Shown: positions 16,963 to 25,676 of the stretch, piece by piece
Layout of the letters: each line of letters starts with the position of its first letter
Numbering within the stretch: position 1 is the stretch's first letter
Source of the DNA: Marinihelvus sp942491555
GTDB lineage: Bacteria > Pseudomonadota > Gammaproteobacteria > Xanthomonadales > SZUA-36
Length of the DNA stretch: 64,000 nt
Reading direction: 5' to 3'
Assembly (NCBI GenBank): GCA_942491555.1
Contig: CALOBN010000005.1
Coordinates: 806,001 to 870,000 of the forward strand
The notes under the pieces: generated by a model
Seen by the model: only the letters and a program-made list of their open reading frames with translations
Databases searched by the model: none
Told to the model about the DNA's origin: nothing
Position numbers and translations under genes: made by a program

Positions 16963-17958
16963 ATGACTGAGCCGGTTTTACTCATTGGCGATCTGGGCGG
17001 CACGAATGCCCGCTTCGCCCTGGCTGATGCGGGCAAGCCCGGCTTTCACAAGCCAATGGAATTGCGCTGCGCGGATTTCGCGACTGCAGATGCAGCGATT
17101 GAGCACTATCTTGAGCCGCAAACCATTGCTGCACCCGACCTTGTTTGCCTTGCTGCCGCAGGCCCGGTACTGAATGGCTCGGTTTGCCTGAGCAACAATC
17201 ATTGGCGCCTTGACCGGCGGGCGCTTGCTGAACAATTTGCTGTCGAACAGGTCATTGTGTTGAACGACTTCGAGGCGGTCGCCTATGCGCTGCCCATGCT
17301 CGGTTCCTCAGACATACAGATTATCGGCCGGGGCGACGCCCCGAGCCTGGCAGGTGAGGGTTTTACCGTTGGCGTGCTGGGGCCGGGAACCGGTCTGGGC
17401 GTGGCAGGTCTGCTCGGCCGGTCCGGTACAACCTGTCCAGTTGTCGGTGAGGGCGGGCATATCGGGTTCGCACCGCAAACGGCTCAACAGGTTGAAGTTC
17501 TCAGGATCCTGACAAAGAGGTTTAAGTGGGTATCCAATGAGCGGCTCGTCTCAGGACCCGGCATCGAAAACATCTATGCCGCTTTGTGCACGCTGAATGG
17601 CGAGCCGGATTCTCCCAGGACCGCAGCGGAAATTTTTGCACTTGCCCGGGCCGGTCAGGAACCGGTGGCGGGTGAGGCCGTTACGCTGTTTTTTGAAGTG
17701 CTCGGCCAGGTCGCCGGTGATCTGGCATTACTGCTGGGGGCTACCGATGGCATTTTCCTGGCCGGTGGGATCGTACCGCGGTATCCGGACCTTCTTCATC
17801 AGAGTGGGTTTCGCCTCGCATTCGAGAACAAAGGGCGGCATCGGGCCCTGCTTCAACAAATTCCGACGGTTTTGGTCACCCGACCGGATCCAGGACTGTT
17901 GGGTGCCGCCTTCCGCGCCCGGCAAGCCTGGTTGGCTTTGTCCGGGAAGTCCTGCTGA
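16963..17958 (+). CDS. glk: Glucokinase
   Basis: The protein (331 residues from the ATG at 16963) opens with the ATP phosphate-binding motif LIGDLGGTNARFAL and has GPGTGLGVAGLLG and GEGGHIGFAP of the Glk family. It phosphorylates glucose with ATP in the cytoplasm, here probably glucose released by MalQ and other glucan enzymes. An ATG at 16951 is also in frame; the later one matches the usual family N-terminus and follows an AGG. Two bases separate its stop from malQ, so it is the first gene of the glucan operon. Confidence 0.94.
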   Translation: MTEPVLLIGDLGGTNARFALADAGKPGFHKPMELRCADFATADAAIEHYLEPQTIAAPDLVCLAAAGPVLNGSVCLSNNHWRLDRRALAEQFAVEQVIVLNDFEAVAYALPMLGSSDIQIIGRGDAPSLAGEGFTVGVLGPGTGLGVAGLLGRSGTTCPVVGEGGHIGFAPQTAQQVEVLRILTKRFKWVSNERLVSGPGIENIYAALCTLNGEPDSPRTAAEIFALARAGQEPVAGEAVTLFFEVLGQVAGDLALLLGATDGIFLAGGIVPRYPDLLHQSGFRLAFENKGRHRALLQQIPTVLVTRPDPGLLGAAFRARQAWLALSGKSC

Positions 17959-17960
17959 TT

Positions 17961-19508
17961 ATGAATGGGCGGCGACAACCCGTCGCAGCCTACCCCTTGC
18001 CAGTGAAGCCACATGCGGGTGTGGGACTGCATTTTTCATCCCTGCCGTCACCGTATGGTATTGGTGACATTGGAGATGCCGCACGGTCTTTTGTTGACGG
18101 TCTGGTCGAGATGAACATGCGCGTCTGGCAGTTTCTGCCGACCGGTCCGACCGCCTACGGTGATTCACCCTATCAGCCCCTGTCTGCATTTGCCGGGAAC
18201 GAAAACCTCATTGGGCTCGAACCCCTGGTCCGCGCGGGCCTGCTCGAGGACAGTGAGCTTGAGTGCTTGCTTGGCCTGCCCATGGACAGCGTTGACTACG
18301 GCGCACTCATTCCTCGTAAAAGCCGGTTGCTTAAGCTGGCGGCAAGCCGTTTTGACGCGCGCGCCGGTAACGCGATGAAAGTCGCCTTCGCCGAATTTGT
18401 GGCGCAGTTTGACGAAGCCTGGCTGGCGGACTACGCGGTTTACCGCGTCTTAAAGAGTCATTTCGACGAACGCCCCTGGCCAGAGTGGCCTGCACAATAC
18501 AGGCGGCGTGACAGCGCTGCATTGGCCGGGATCAGACAGCGTGAAGCCGCAGCGATTGAGTGCTACAAGCTGCTGCAGTTTTTCTTTGACCAGCAGTGGC
18601 GTCACCTCAAGGCTCATGCGTCTGAACAACAGGTATGTCTGTTCGGTGATATGCCCATTTACATAGCCCTGGACAGTGCCGATGCCTGGGCCCATCCGGA
18701 GATCCTGTGCATTGACAAAAATGGTACTCCTTACCATGTGGCCGGTGTGCCGCCGGATTATTTCAGTGATGAGGGTCAGCTATGGGGCAACCCGCTCTAT
18801 GACTGGGTGCATCACGCCGCGAATGACTACCGCTGGTGGGTCGACCGGATAAAGCATGCGGCGCTCCAGTTCGATTTGATCCGCATTGATCACTTTCGTG
18901 GTTTTGAGGCTTACTGGTCAGTGCCATTTGCTGAGGCAACCGCCCGCAATGGCTCCTGGGAACCGGGACCGGGGGATGAACTATTCCTTGCCATTCAGGC
19001 AGCGCTTGGTCCTGTGCCCATCGTTGCCGAGGACCTTGGTGTGATTACGCCGGCAGTCGACGCACTGCGGCATCGCTTTCACATACCCGGCATGGTGGTT
19101 CTGCAGTTTGCGGTCAATGATCCGGATTTCGCTCCGGAAATGATTGACCCGCACAGCGTCTGCTACACAGGTACCCATGACAATGACACCACCGTTGGCT
19201 GGTTCCAGGGTGGCAAGGAAGATACGCGCAGCAGGGAAGAGCTCCTCACCACCCGTGAGAACGCCCTGCGCGTTACTGGCGGCAGCGCGCAGAGTATTCA
19301 CCTGGATATGGTCCGCCTGGCGTTTAATACACCTGCCCGACTGGCCATTGTGCCGATGCAGGATTTACTCGGCCTGGGTTCTGCGGCGCGCTTGAACACG
19401 CCGGGCACGACCATGAACAACTGGCGTTGGCGCCTCACTGGTGAGCAATTCACTGCTCAATTCCGGCGTGCAGCGGCGCAGCTTGTCGGGGCCGGCAATC
19501 GCGGCTGA
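17961..19508 (+). CDS. malQ: 4-alpha-glucanotransferase (amylomaltase)
   Basis: A 515-residue GH77 enzyme with the short, plant/Thermus-like layout that starts directly with the barrel (GVGLHFSSLPSPYGIGDIGD). Catalytic motifs are IRIDHFRGFEAYW (nucleophile aspartate), VAEDLGVIT (acid/base glutamate) and TGTHDNDT (third aspartate). It transfers alpha-1,4-glucan segments between maltodextrins and releases glucose, which links it to the preceding glucokinase gene. Confidence 0.95.
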   Translation: MNGRRQPVAAYPLPVKPHAGVGLHFSSLPSPYGIGDIGDAARSFVDGLVEMNMRVWQFLPTGPTAYGDSPYQPLSAFAGNENLIGLEPLVRAGLLEDSELECLLGLPMDSVDYGALIPRKSRLLKLAASRFDARAGNAMKVAFAEFVAQFDEAWLADYAVYRVLKSHFDERPWPEWPAQYRRRDSAALAGIRQREAAAIECYKLLQFFFDQQWRHLKAHASEQQVCLFGDMPIYIALDSADAWAHPEILCIDKNGTPYHVAGVPPDYFSDEGQLWGNPLYDWVHHAANDYRWWVDRIKHAALQFDLIRIDHFRGFEAYWSVPFAEATARNGSWEPGPGDELFLAIQAALGPVPIVAEDLGVITPAVDALRHRFHIPGMVVLQFAVNDPDFAPEMIDPHSVCYTGTHDNDTTVGWFQGGKEDTRSREELLTTRENALRVTGGSAQSIHLDMVRLAFNTPARLAIVPMQDLLGLGSAARLNTPGTTMNNWRWRLTGEQFTAQFRRAAAQLVGAGNRG

Positions 19509-19590
19509 GTGTTTGCCTTGAGCATCCAGTACACTGGTAACCTGATTGGTATTCGGTTGGGGTGTATGCCGCCCGGAACGGAGGGAACTC

Positions 19591-20874
19591 ATGAGCCAGG
19601 ATCTGACCAAAAGTGATCGTCGTCATGTGAGTTTGCTCACACGGGATACGCTGGCCCTGGTGCTTGCCGGAGGTCAGGGTTCAAGACTGTATGAATTGAC
19701 CCGCTGGCGCGCCAAGCCGGCGGTCTATTTCGGCGGCAAGATGCGCATTATTGACTTCCCCCTGTCCAACTGCATTAATTCGGGTGTGCGCCGGATCGGC
19801 GTGCTTACCCAGTACAAGGCCCACTCCCTGGTGCGCCACCTGGTGCGGGGCTGGACCGGTTTCCAGGCCAGTCCGCGGGAATTTGTCGAGCTTCTGCCTG
19901 CCTCCCAGCGGGTGGGCGGTGAATGGTATAAAGGCACGGCGGACGCCATTTATCAGAACATCGATATCATCCGGACGCACAACCCGCGCCTGGTATTGGT
20001 TCTCGCCGGCGACCATGTCTACAAAATGGATTATGGGCCACTACTGGCCTGGCACGCGGATATGCAGGCAGATATGACCGTCTGCTGCGTCGAGGTACCG
20101 GTTGCCGAGGCGGCGGGACAGCTTGGCGTGATGACCGTGGATGAGAGTGGCCGGGTGATTGCTTTTGATGAAAAGCCCGAGCACCCCAATTCAATACCCG
20201 GCAAGGAGGGCATTTGCCTGGCCTCGATGGGTAACTATGTCTTTAATACGGGTTTTCTTTTTGAGCAATTGATTAAGGATTCGGACAGCTTCGATTCCAG
20301 CCACGATTTTGGCCGCGATCTGATTCCGTCAATCATCAACAGTTACCGGGTCTTTGCCTATCCCTTCCGTGATCCCAAGACGGGAGAACAGGCATATTGG
20401 CGCGACGTCGGCACGCTTGATGCTTTCTTTACCGCCAATATAGAGCTGACCTACGTCAATCCACCGCTGAATCTGTATGACCAGGAATGGCCGATCTTTA
20501 CCTATCAACCACAACTTCCACCGGCCAAACTGGTGTTCAATGAACCGGGCCGCCGCGGCGAGGCGCTGGGTTCAATGATTTCAGCCGGGTGCATTGTTTC
20601 CGGTGCCTCGGTGGAGAATTCACTGCTGTTCTCCAATTCCCGCGTGCATTCATACGCCACGATTAAAGATTCCGTGATCCTCCCGGACTGCGTGATCAGG
20701 CGTCATGCGCAGATCCGCAATGCGATTATTGACCGGGGAACGATTATTCCCGAGAACATGCGCATCGGATTCGACGCCGGGGAAGATGAGCAAAACGGCC
20801 TGCGTATTACTGAAGGCGGTCGCACGCTGGTTACCGCTGAAATGCTGGGCCAGTATCTCCACCACACGCGTTAG
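19591..20874 (+). CDS. glgC: Glucose-1-phosphate adenylyltransferase (ADP-glucose pyrophosphorylase)
   Basis: The ATG at 19591 follows GGAGGGA by 5 bases and gives a 427-residue protein, typical of GlgC. It has the nucleotide-binding VLAGGQGSRLYELT, the PAVYFGGKMRIIDF segment with the effector-site lysine region, and a C-terminal left-handed beta-helix domain. It makes ADP-glucose from glucose-1-phosphate and ATP, the committed step of bacterial glycogen synthesis. An 82-base gap after malQ could hold an internal promoter, but I see no clear one. No glgA is present in the window. Confidence 0.96.
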   Translation: MSQDLTKSDRRHVSLLTRDTLALVLAGGQGSRLYELTRWRAKPAVYFGGKMRIIDFPLSNCINSGVRRIGVLTQYKAHSLVRHLVRGWTGFQASPREFVELLPASQRVGGEWYKGTADAIYQNIDIIRTHNPRLVLVLAGDHVYKMDYGPLLAWHADMQADMTVCCVEVPVAEAAGQLGVMTVDESGRVIAFDEKPEHPNSIPGKEGICLASMGNYVFNTGFLFEQLIKDSDSFDSSHDFGRDLIPSIINSYRVFAYPFRDPKTGEQAYWRDVGTLDAFFTANIELTYVNPPLNLYDQEWPIFTYQPQLPPAKLVFNEPGRRGEALGSMISAGCIVSGASVENSLLFSNSRVHSYATIKDSVILPDCVIRRHAQIRNAIIDRGTIIPENMRIGFDAGEDEQNGLRITEGGRTLVTAEMLGQYLHHTR

Positions 20875-20941
20875 GGCATGAACAAACGCGCTTTAATTGC
20901 CATGGCCAGAACGATTGAATGCCTCGTTTTGTGCCGTTTGA

Positions 20942-23152
20942 ATGCGCCGGGTCCTGTGCGTCATGGGTAGTGCGAAGTCGCTTCAGGATCACTACCAGTC
21001 CATTGTTTCGGGAAGTCACAGAAATCCTTTCAGCGTCCTGGGCGTGCATCGGGAAGATGCGCAGCGGATGGTTCGGGTGTTTGAGCCTGTTGCCGTGTCG
21101 GTATGCTTGCTTGACGCCGACGGTCATGAGCGCGGGCCGCTGAAACGTGTCCATGAAGGTGGCATTTTTGCCGGTCCGCTTCCGCCGCGCTTGCGTAGCT
21201 ATCAACTGCGGATGACGGGGGCGGATGGATCGACCTGGGAGGGCCAGGACCCTTACCGGTTTTCGACCACCCTGGGCGAGTTGGACCTCTATTTGCTCGG
21301 TGCCGGCGAGCATGCGGACCTGTATCGCAAGCTGGGTGCGCATGTGACCCGGCACCAGGGCGTGTCGGGTACGGTATTTGCCGTGTGGGCACCGAATGCC
21401 AGCCGGGTCAGCGTGGTGGGTGATTTTAACCACTGGGATGGTCGTCGGCATGTCATGCGCCTGCATCCCGGCAACGGTATCTGGGAGATCTTCATACCCG
21501 GGGTCGGTCAGGGTGAGCGCTACAAATTTGAACTAATCGATGGTGCCGGAAAGCTGTTGCCACTTAAATCCGATCCGGTGGGCCAGTACCAGGAAGCACC
21601 CCCGGGCAATGCCTCTATCGTCTACCACAGTAGCTATCGCTGGCGGGACGCAGAGTGGCGGGCGCGTCCTGACGCCGTTCCCGGGCTTGACCAGCCCATG
21701 AGTATCTACGAGGTTCATCTTGGCTCCTGGGGGCGTGATAAAGATAACCGCGTATTCGACTATCGCGCTCTGGCCAATAAGCTGGTCAAGTACGTGCAGG
21801 AGATGGGCTTTACGCACGTGGAGTTCTTACCGGTTACTGAACATCCCTTTGACGGGAGTTGGGGCTATCAGCCCATCGGACTGTTCTCGCCCACCCAGCG
21901 GTTCGGTTCACCGGATGATTTCCGTTTTCTCGTCGACAGCTTTCATCAGGCTGGTATCGGAGTCATTGCTGACTGGGTACCGGCGCACTTTCCCAGGGAT
22001 GAGCATGGTCTGCATCGATTTGACGGCAGCGCGCTGTACGAGCACGAGGACCCGCGCCGGGGTGAACACCAGGACTGGGGTACGTTGGTGTTCAATTACG
22101 GTCGGCGCGAGGTCGTTAACTACCTGATTGCCAGTGCCCTGTGCTGGCTGCGCGAATTTCATATTGATGGCCTGCGTGTGGATGCGGTCGCCTCCATGCT
22201 TTATCTGGACTATTCGCGCGACAAGGATGAATGGCTGCCGAACGAACACGGCGGTAATGAACATCTCGAGGCGGTGTCCTTTTTAAAGCGCCTCAATACG
22301 GTGGTGCGGCAGGAAAATGCGATAAGCCATGCGGAGGAGTCCACGGTCTGGCCTGGTGTATCCCGGCCTGTCGAGGCGGGCGGACTGGGATTCACCTGTA
22401 AATGGAATATGGGCTGGATGAATGACACGTTGTCCTACATGAGCGAGGCGCCCATTCATCGCAAGCATCATCATGACAAGATGACCTTCGGCCTGATCTA
22501 TGCCTTCAGCGAGAATTTTATTCTGCCGCTTTCCCACGACGAGGTTGTGCACGGCAAGCGCTCCTTGTTGGGGCGAATGCCCGGCGATGACTGGCAGCGC
22601 TATGCCAATCTGCGCGCGTATTATGCGTTCATGTTTGCTCATCCGGGTAAGAAACTGCTGTTCATGGGCGCCGAGATTGCACAGGAGAAGGAGTGGAATC
22701 ATGATCAGTGCCTGGACTGGCATCTGCTTGAGGCGCCTGCGAACAAGGGTGTGCAGCAACTGGTCAAAACGCTTAACCACCTCTATCGGGCGGAGCCGGC
22801 GCTTTTCCAGCTGGATTTCTCCCCGGACGGATTCGAATGGATCGACGCCGATGACAGGGACAGCTCGGTATTTTCCTGGGTCCGTTATTCAGCAAATGGC
22901 GACTGGCTGGTTTGTGTTTGCAACTTCACGCCCGTCGTCCGGCCAGGTTTTCGCCTCGGTGTTCCGGCGGCAGCAGCGTATCGGGTCTTGCTGGATACGG
23001 ATGCAACGTTATTCAACGGATCGGGCGCTTTGCAAAGCCCTGAACTGAAGGTGGATTCCGTGGTTGCCAATGGGCGCCCGGATTCCATAGAACTGACATT
23101 ACCGCCCCTGGCGACACTCTGGCTCAAGCCAGTGAGTAAAGACCGGGGATGA
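20942..23152 (+). CDS. glgB: 1,4-alpha-glucan branching enzyme
   Basis: A 736-residue GH13 enzyme with two N-terminal CBM48-type modules (about 25-115 and 135-230), a catalytic barrel and a C-terminal beta domain. Catalytic residues are visible: D414 in DGLRVDAV, E465 in HAEESTVWPG and the aspartate of LSHDEVVHGKRSL. It forms alpha-1,6 branches in glycogen. The start is uncertain: ATG 20942 gives the family length, ATG 20963 is an alternative, and neither has a strong ribosome site. It lies 67 bases after glgC. Confidence 0.95.
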   Translation: MRRVLCVMGSAKSLQDHYQSIVSGSHRNPFSVLGVHREDAQRMVRVFEPVAVSVCLLDADGHERGPLKRVHEGGIFAGPLPPRLRSYQLRMTGADGSTWEGQDPYRFSTTLGELDLYLLGAGEHADLYRKLGAHVTRHQGVSGTVFAVWAPNASRVSVVGDFNHWDGRRHVMRLHPGNGIWEIFIPGVGQGERYKFELIDGAGKLLPLKSDPVGQYQEAPPGNASIVYHSSYRWRDAEWRARPDAVPGLDQPMSIYEVHLGSWGRDKDNRVFDYRALANKLVKYVQEMGFTHVEFLPVTEHPFDGSWGYQPIGLFSPTQRFGSPDDFRFLVDSFHQAGIGVIADWVPAHFPRDEHGLHRFDGSALYEHEDPRRGEHQDWGTLVFNYGRREVVNYLIASALCWLREFHIDGLRVDAVASMLYLDYSRDKDEWLPNEHGGNEHLEAVSFLKRLNTVVRQENAISHAEESTVWPGVSRPVEAGGLGFTCKWNMGWMNDTLSYMSEAPIHRKHHHDKMTFGLIYAFSENFILPLSHDEVVHGKRSLLGRMPGDDWQRYANLRAYYAFMFAHPGKKLLFMGAEIAQEKEWNHDQCLDWHLLEAPANKGVQQLVKTLNHLYRAEPALFQLDFSPDGFEWIDADDRDSSVFSWVRYSANGDWLVCVCNFTPVVRPGFRLGVPAAAAYRVLLDTDATLFNGSGALQSPELKVDSVVANGRPDSIELTLPPLATLWLKPVSKDRG

Positions 23153-23168
23153 AGGAGATAAGTACTTG
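23152..23168 (+). promoter_or_regulatory. Ribosome binding site selecting a TTG start for glgP
   Basis: AAGGAG at 23152-23157 overlaps the last base of the glgB stop and sits 8 bases before the TTG at 23166. No ATG is suitably placed nearby. A near-consensus site combined with a weak start codon may set the translation level of the phosphorylase relative to glgB. Confidence 0.75.
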
Positions 23169-25676
23169 AACGTTTTACATGAAGATGGTGACAACGAAGA
23201 ACGTACAGGCAGCCTTGAGTTCCTGCAGAAGACCAGGCTGGGCATGGACGCAGAATCGATTCTGGCGGACCTGTCCCATTACTACACGCGCCTGTTGGGC
23301 CGACGCACCCTGCGCACCGATACGCCGTTTCTCTACCAGGCGTTAGTTTATGCGATCCGCGACCGGCTCATGGAGCGCTGGAACGACACCAATATTGAGC
23401 TGGAGCGCGCAGACTCGCGGCGCACCTACTATTTGTCCATGGAATTCCTGATGGGCCGGCTGCTCAGTAACGCATTGCTGAACCTCGGCGGCGAGGAGGC
23501 TTCCGTGGAGGCCCTGGCGGCGCTGGGTGTGGAGCTCGGCCAGGTAGAGGAAGCGGAGCATGATGCCGGTCTGGGTAACGGCGGCCTTGGCCGGCTGGCG
23601 GCTTGCTTTCTCGACAGCTGCGCCACGCTGGGTCTGCCAGTCGTAGGTTACGGGCTGCGCTACCACTACGGCATGTTTCGGCAGCGCATTATCGATGGCT
23701 TCCAGATAGAAGAGCCTGATCCCTGGTTGCGCGATGGTTTTCCCTGGGAAATCGAGCGTGTGGAACTCACGCGCACCATCAAGTTCGGCGGCCGTACCGT
23801 ACGCTACACCGACGAGCACGGGCCAGAGCGGCACATCTGGGTTGATACCCAGGATGTGTTGGCCGTTCCCTACGATGTGCCAATTCCGGGTTACCGCAAC
23901 GGTGTGGTTAACACCTTGCGACTCTGGTCCGCGGAGGCTACCCACGAATTCAACCTGAAGGACTTTAACGCAGGCAGTTACGCCGAGTCGGTCGAAAGCA
24001 AGAACGAGGCCGAGAATATTTCCATGGTGTTGTATCCCAATACCGCGACGCAAAGCGGTCATGAGCTGCGCCTGCGCCAGCAGTATTTCCTGGCCTCGGC
24101 CAGCCTGCAGGACGTGCTGTTTCGGTGGGTCAAGGACAACGGCGAGGACCTGTCCGGATTCGCCGCTGTCAGTTGCTTCCAGCTCAACGATACCCATCCG
24201 GCGATCGCGGTGGCGGAGTTGATGCGGCTGCTGATGGATGAGCATGGATTAGGATGGGACGAGGCCTGGAAGATCACCAGCAGCACCATGGCCTACACCA
24301 ACCACACCCTGCTGCCGGAGGCGCTGGAAACCTGGCCGGTTGCCCTGTTCGAAAGCCTGTTGCCACGCCTTCTGGAGATCATCTACGAAATCAACGCACG
24401 TTTTCTCGAGGAGGTTAGTATCCGTTGGCCCGGTGATAACGGCCGCCTGGCGCGTATGTCGCTGATCGCCGAAGGCAGGCAGCGGCGGGTGCGCATGGCC
24501 TACCTGGCGATTGTCGGCAGCTATTCGGTGAACGGTGTTGCGGCGTTGCATTCACAGCTGCTGGTCCGCGGCCTGTTCCGGGATTTTGCCGAGTTGTGGC
24601 CGGAGAAATTCAATAACAAGACCAATGGCGTCACTCAGCGTCGCTGGCTGGCGGCATGTAACCACGAGCTGGCCGCTCTGATCACCGATAAAATCGGTGA
24701 TGGCTGGGTGACTGACCTGGACCTGCTTACGGGTCTGCGTGAGCACGTTGATGAGCAATCCTTTCGCCAGCGCTGGCGCGAAGTGAAGCAAGGCAACAAA
24801 GAGCGACTCGCCGAATTGGTCCGGCAACGGACCGGTGTCGTGCTGGATACCTCGATGCTCTTTGATGTGCAGGTCAAACGCATCCATGAGTACAAGCGCC
24901 AGTTACTCAATGTACTGCACGCGGTGCACCTTTATGACCGGATTCGACGCGGCGATGGCGCAGGGTTTGTACCCCGGGCAATCATCATTGGTGGCAAAGC
25001 GGCACCCGGCTATGCGATGGCCAAGGGCATCATCAAGCTCATTAACAACGTGGCGCGGGTTATCAATCAGGACCCGGCCATGCGCGGCAAGTTGCAGATG
25101 GTGTTTATACCCGATTATGACGTCACGGCGATGGAAACCATTTGCACGGCCACTGACCTGTCCGAACAGATTTCCACTGCCGGCAAGGAAGCCTCGGGCA
25201 CCGGCAATATGAAATTCATGATGAACGGTGCGGTAACCATCGGCACCCTGGACGGGGCGAATGTGGAGATTCGCGAGGCCGTCGGTGAGGAGCACTTCTT
25301 TCTTTTCGGCTTGAGCGTTGAAGAGATTGCTCAAGTCCGGCCGGCCTATGACCCCGTTGCGATCATCGCCGCAGATGAGGATTTCAGACGTGTTGTTGCA
25401 TTACTGGAAAGCGGCCACTTCAATCGGATGGAGCCGGGTATATTTGATTCGATCATGAGCTCTTTCCAGCGCGCTGATGACCTGTGGATGACGGCAGCGG
25501 ACTTCCGCAGCTTTGTGGACGCGCAGGTGGCCGCAGCGAGTGCATTTGTGGATGAGCCGCGCTGGACGACCATGAGCATCCTCAACACGGCAGCATCCGG
25601 CCGCTTCTCCACTGATCGCACCATGCGCGACTACAACGAGGATATATGGCGGCTGGAGCCGGTGAAAATTCCCTGA
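23166..25676 (+). CDS. glgP: Glycogen/maltodextrin phosphorylase
   Basis: An 836-residue GT35 enzyme starting at TTG. It has the N-terminal RRTYYLSMEFLMGRLL, the glucan site HDAGLGNGGLGRLAACFLDS, and the pyridoxal-phosphate segment EASGTGNMKFMMNGAVTIGT. It releases glucose-1-phosphate from alpha-glucan non-reducing ends, opposing GlgC and GlgB in the same operon. Sequence cannot separate a glycogen from a maltodextrin preference; the glgB-glgX context favours glycogen. Its last 31 bases overlap glgX. Confidence 0.96.
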   Translation: MNVLHEDGDNEERTGSLEFLQKTRLGMDAESILADLSHYYTRLLGRRTLRTDTPFLYQALVYAIRDRLMERWNDTNIELERADSRRTYYLSMEFLMGRLLSNALLNLGGEEASVEALAALGVELGQVEEAEHDAGLGNGGLGRLAACFLDSCATLGLPVVGYGLRYHYGMFRQRIIDGFQIEEPDPWLRDGFPWEIERVELTRTIKFGGRTVRYTDEHGPERHIWVDTQDVLAVPYDVPIPGYRNGVVNTLRLWSAEATHEFNLKDFNAGSYAESVESKNEAENISMVLYPNTATQSGHELRLRQQYFLASASLQDVLFRWVKDNGEDLSGFAAVSCFQLNDTHPAIAVAELMRLLMDEHGLGWDEAWKITSSTMAYTNHTLLPEALETWPVALFESLLPRLLEIIYEINARFLEEVSIRWPGDNGRLARMSLIAEGRQRRVRMAYLAIVGSYSVNGVAALHSQLLVRGLFRDFAELWPEKFNNKTNGVTQRRWLAACNHELAALITDKIGDGWVTDLDLLTGLREHVDEQSFRQRWREVKQGNKERLAELVRQRTGVVLDTSMLFDVQVKRIHEYKRQLLNVLHAVHLYDRIRRGDGAGFVPRAIIIGGKAAPGYAMAKGIIKLINNVARVINQDPAMRGKLQMVFIPDYDVTAMETICTATDLSEQISTAGKEASGTGNMKFMMNGAVTIGTLDGANVEIREAVGEEHFFLFGLSVEEIAQVRPAYDPVAIIAADEDFRRVVALLESGHFNRMEPGIFDSIMSSFQRADDLWMTAADFRSFVDAQVAAASAFVDEPRWTTMSILNTAASGRFSTDRTMRDYNEDIWRLEPVKIP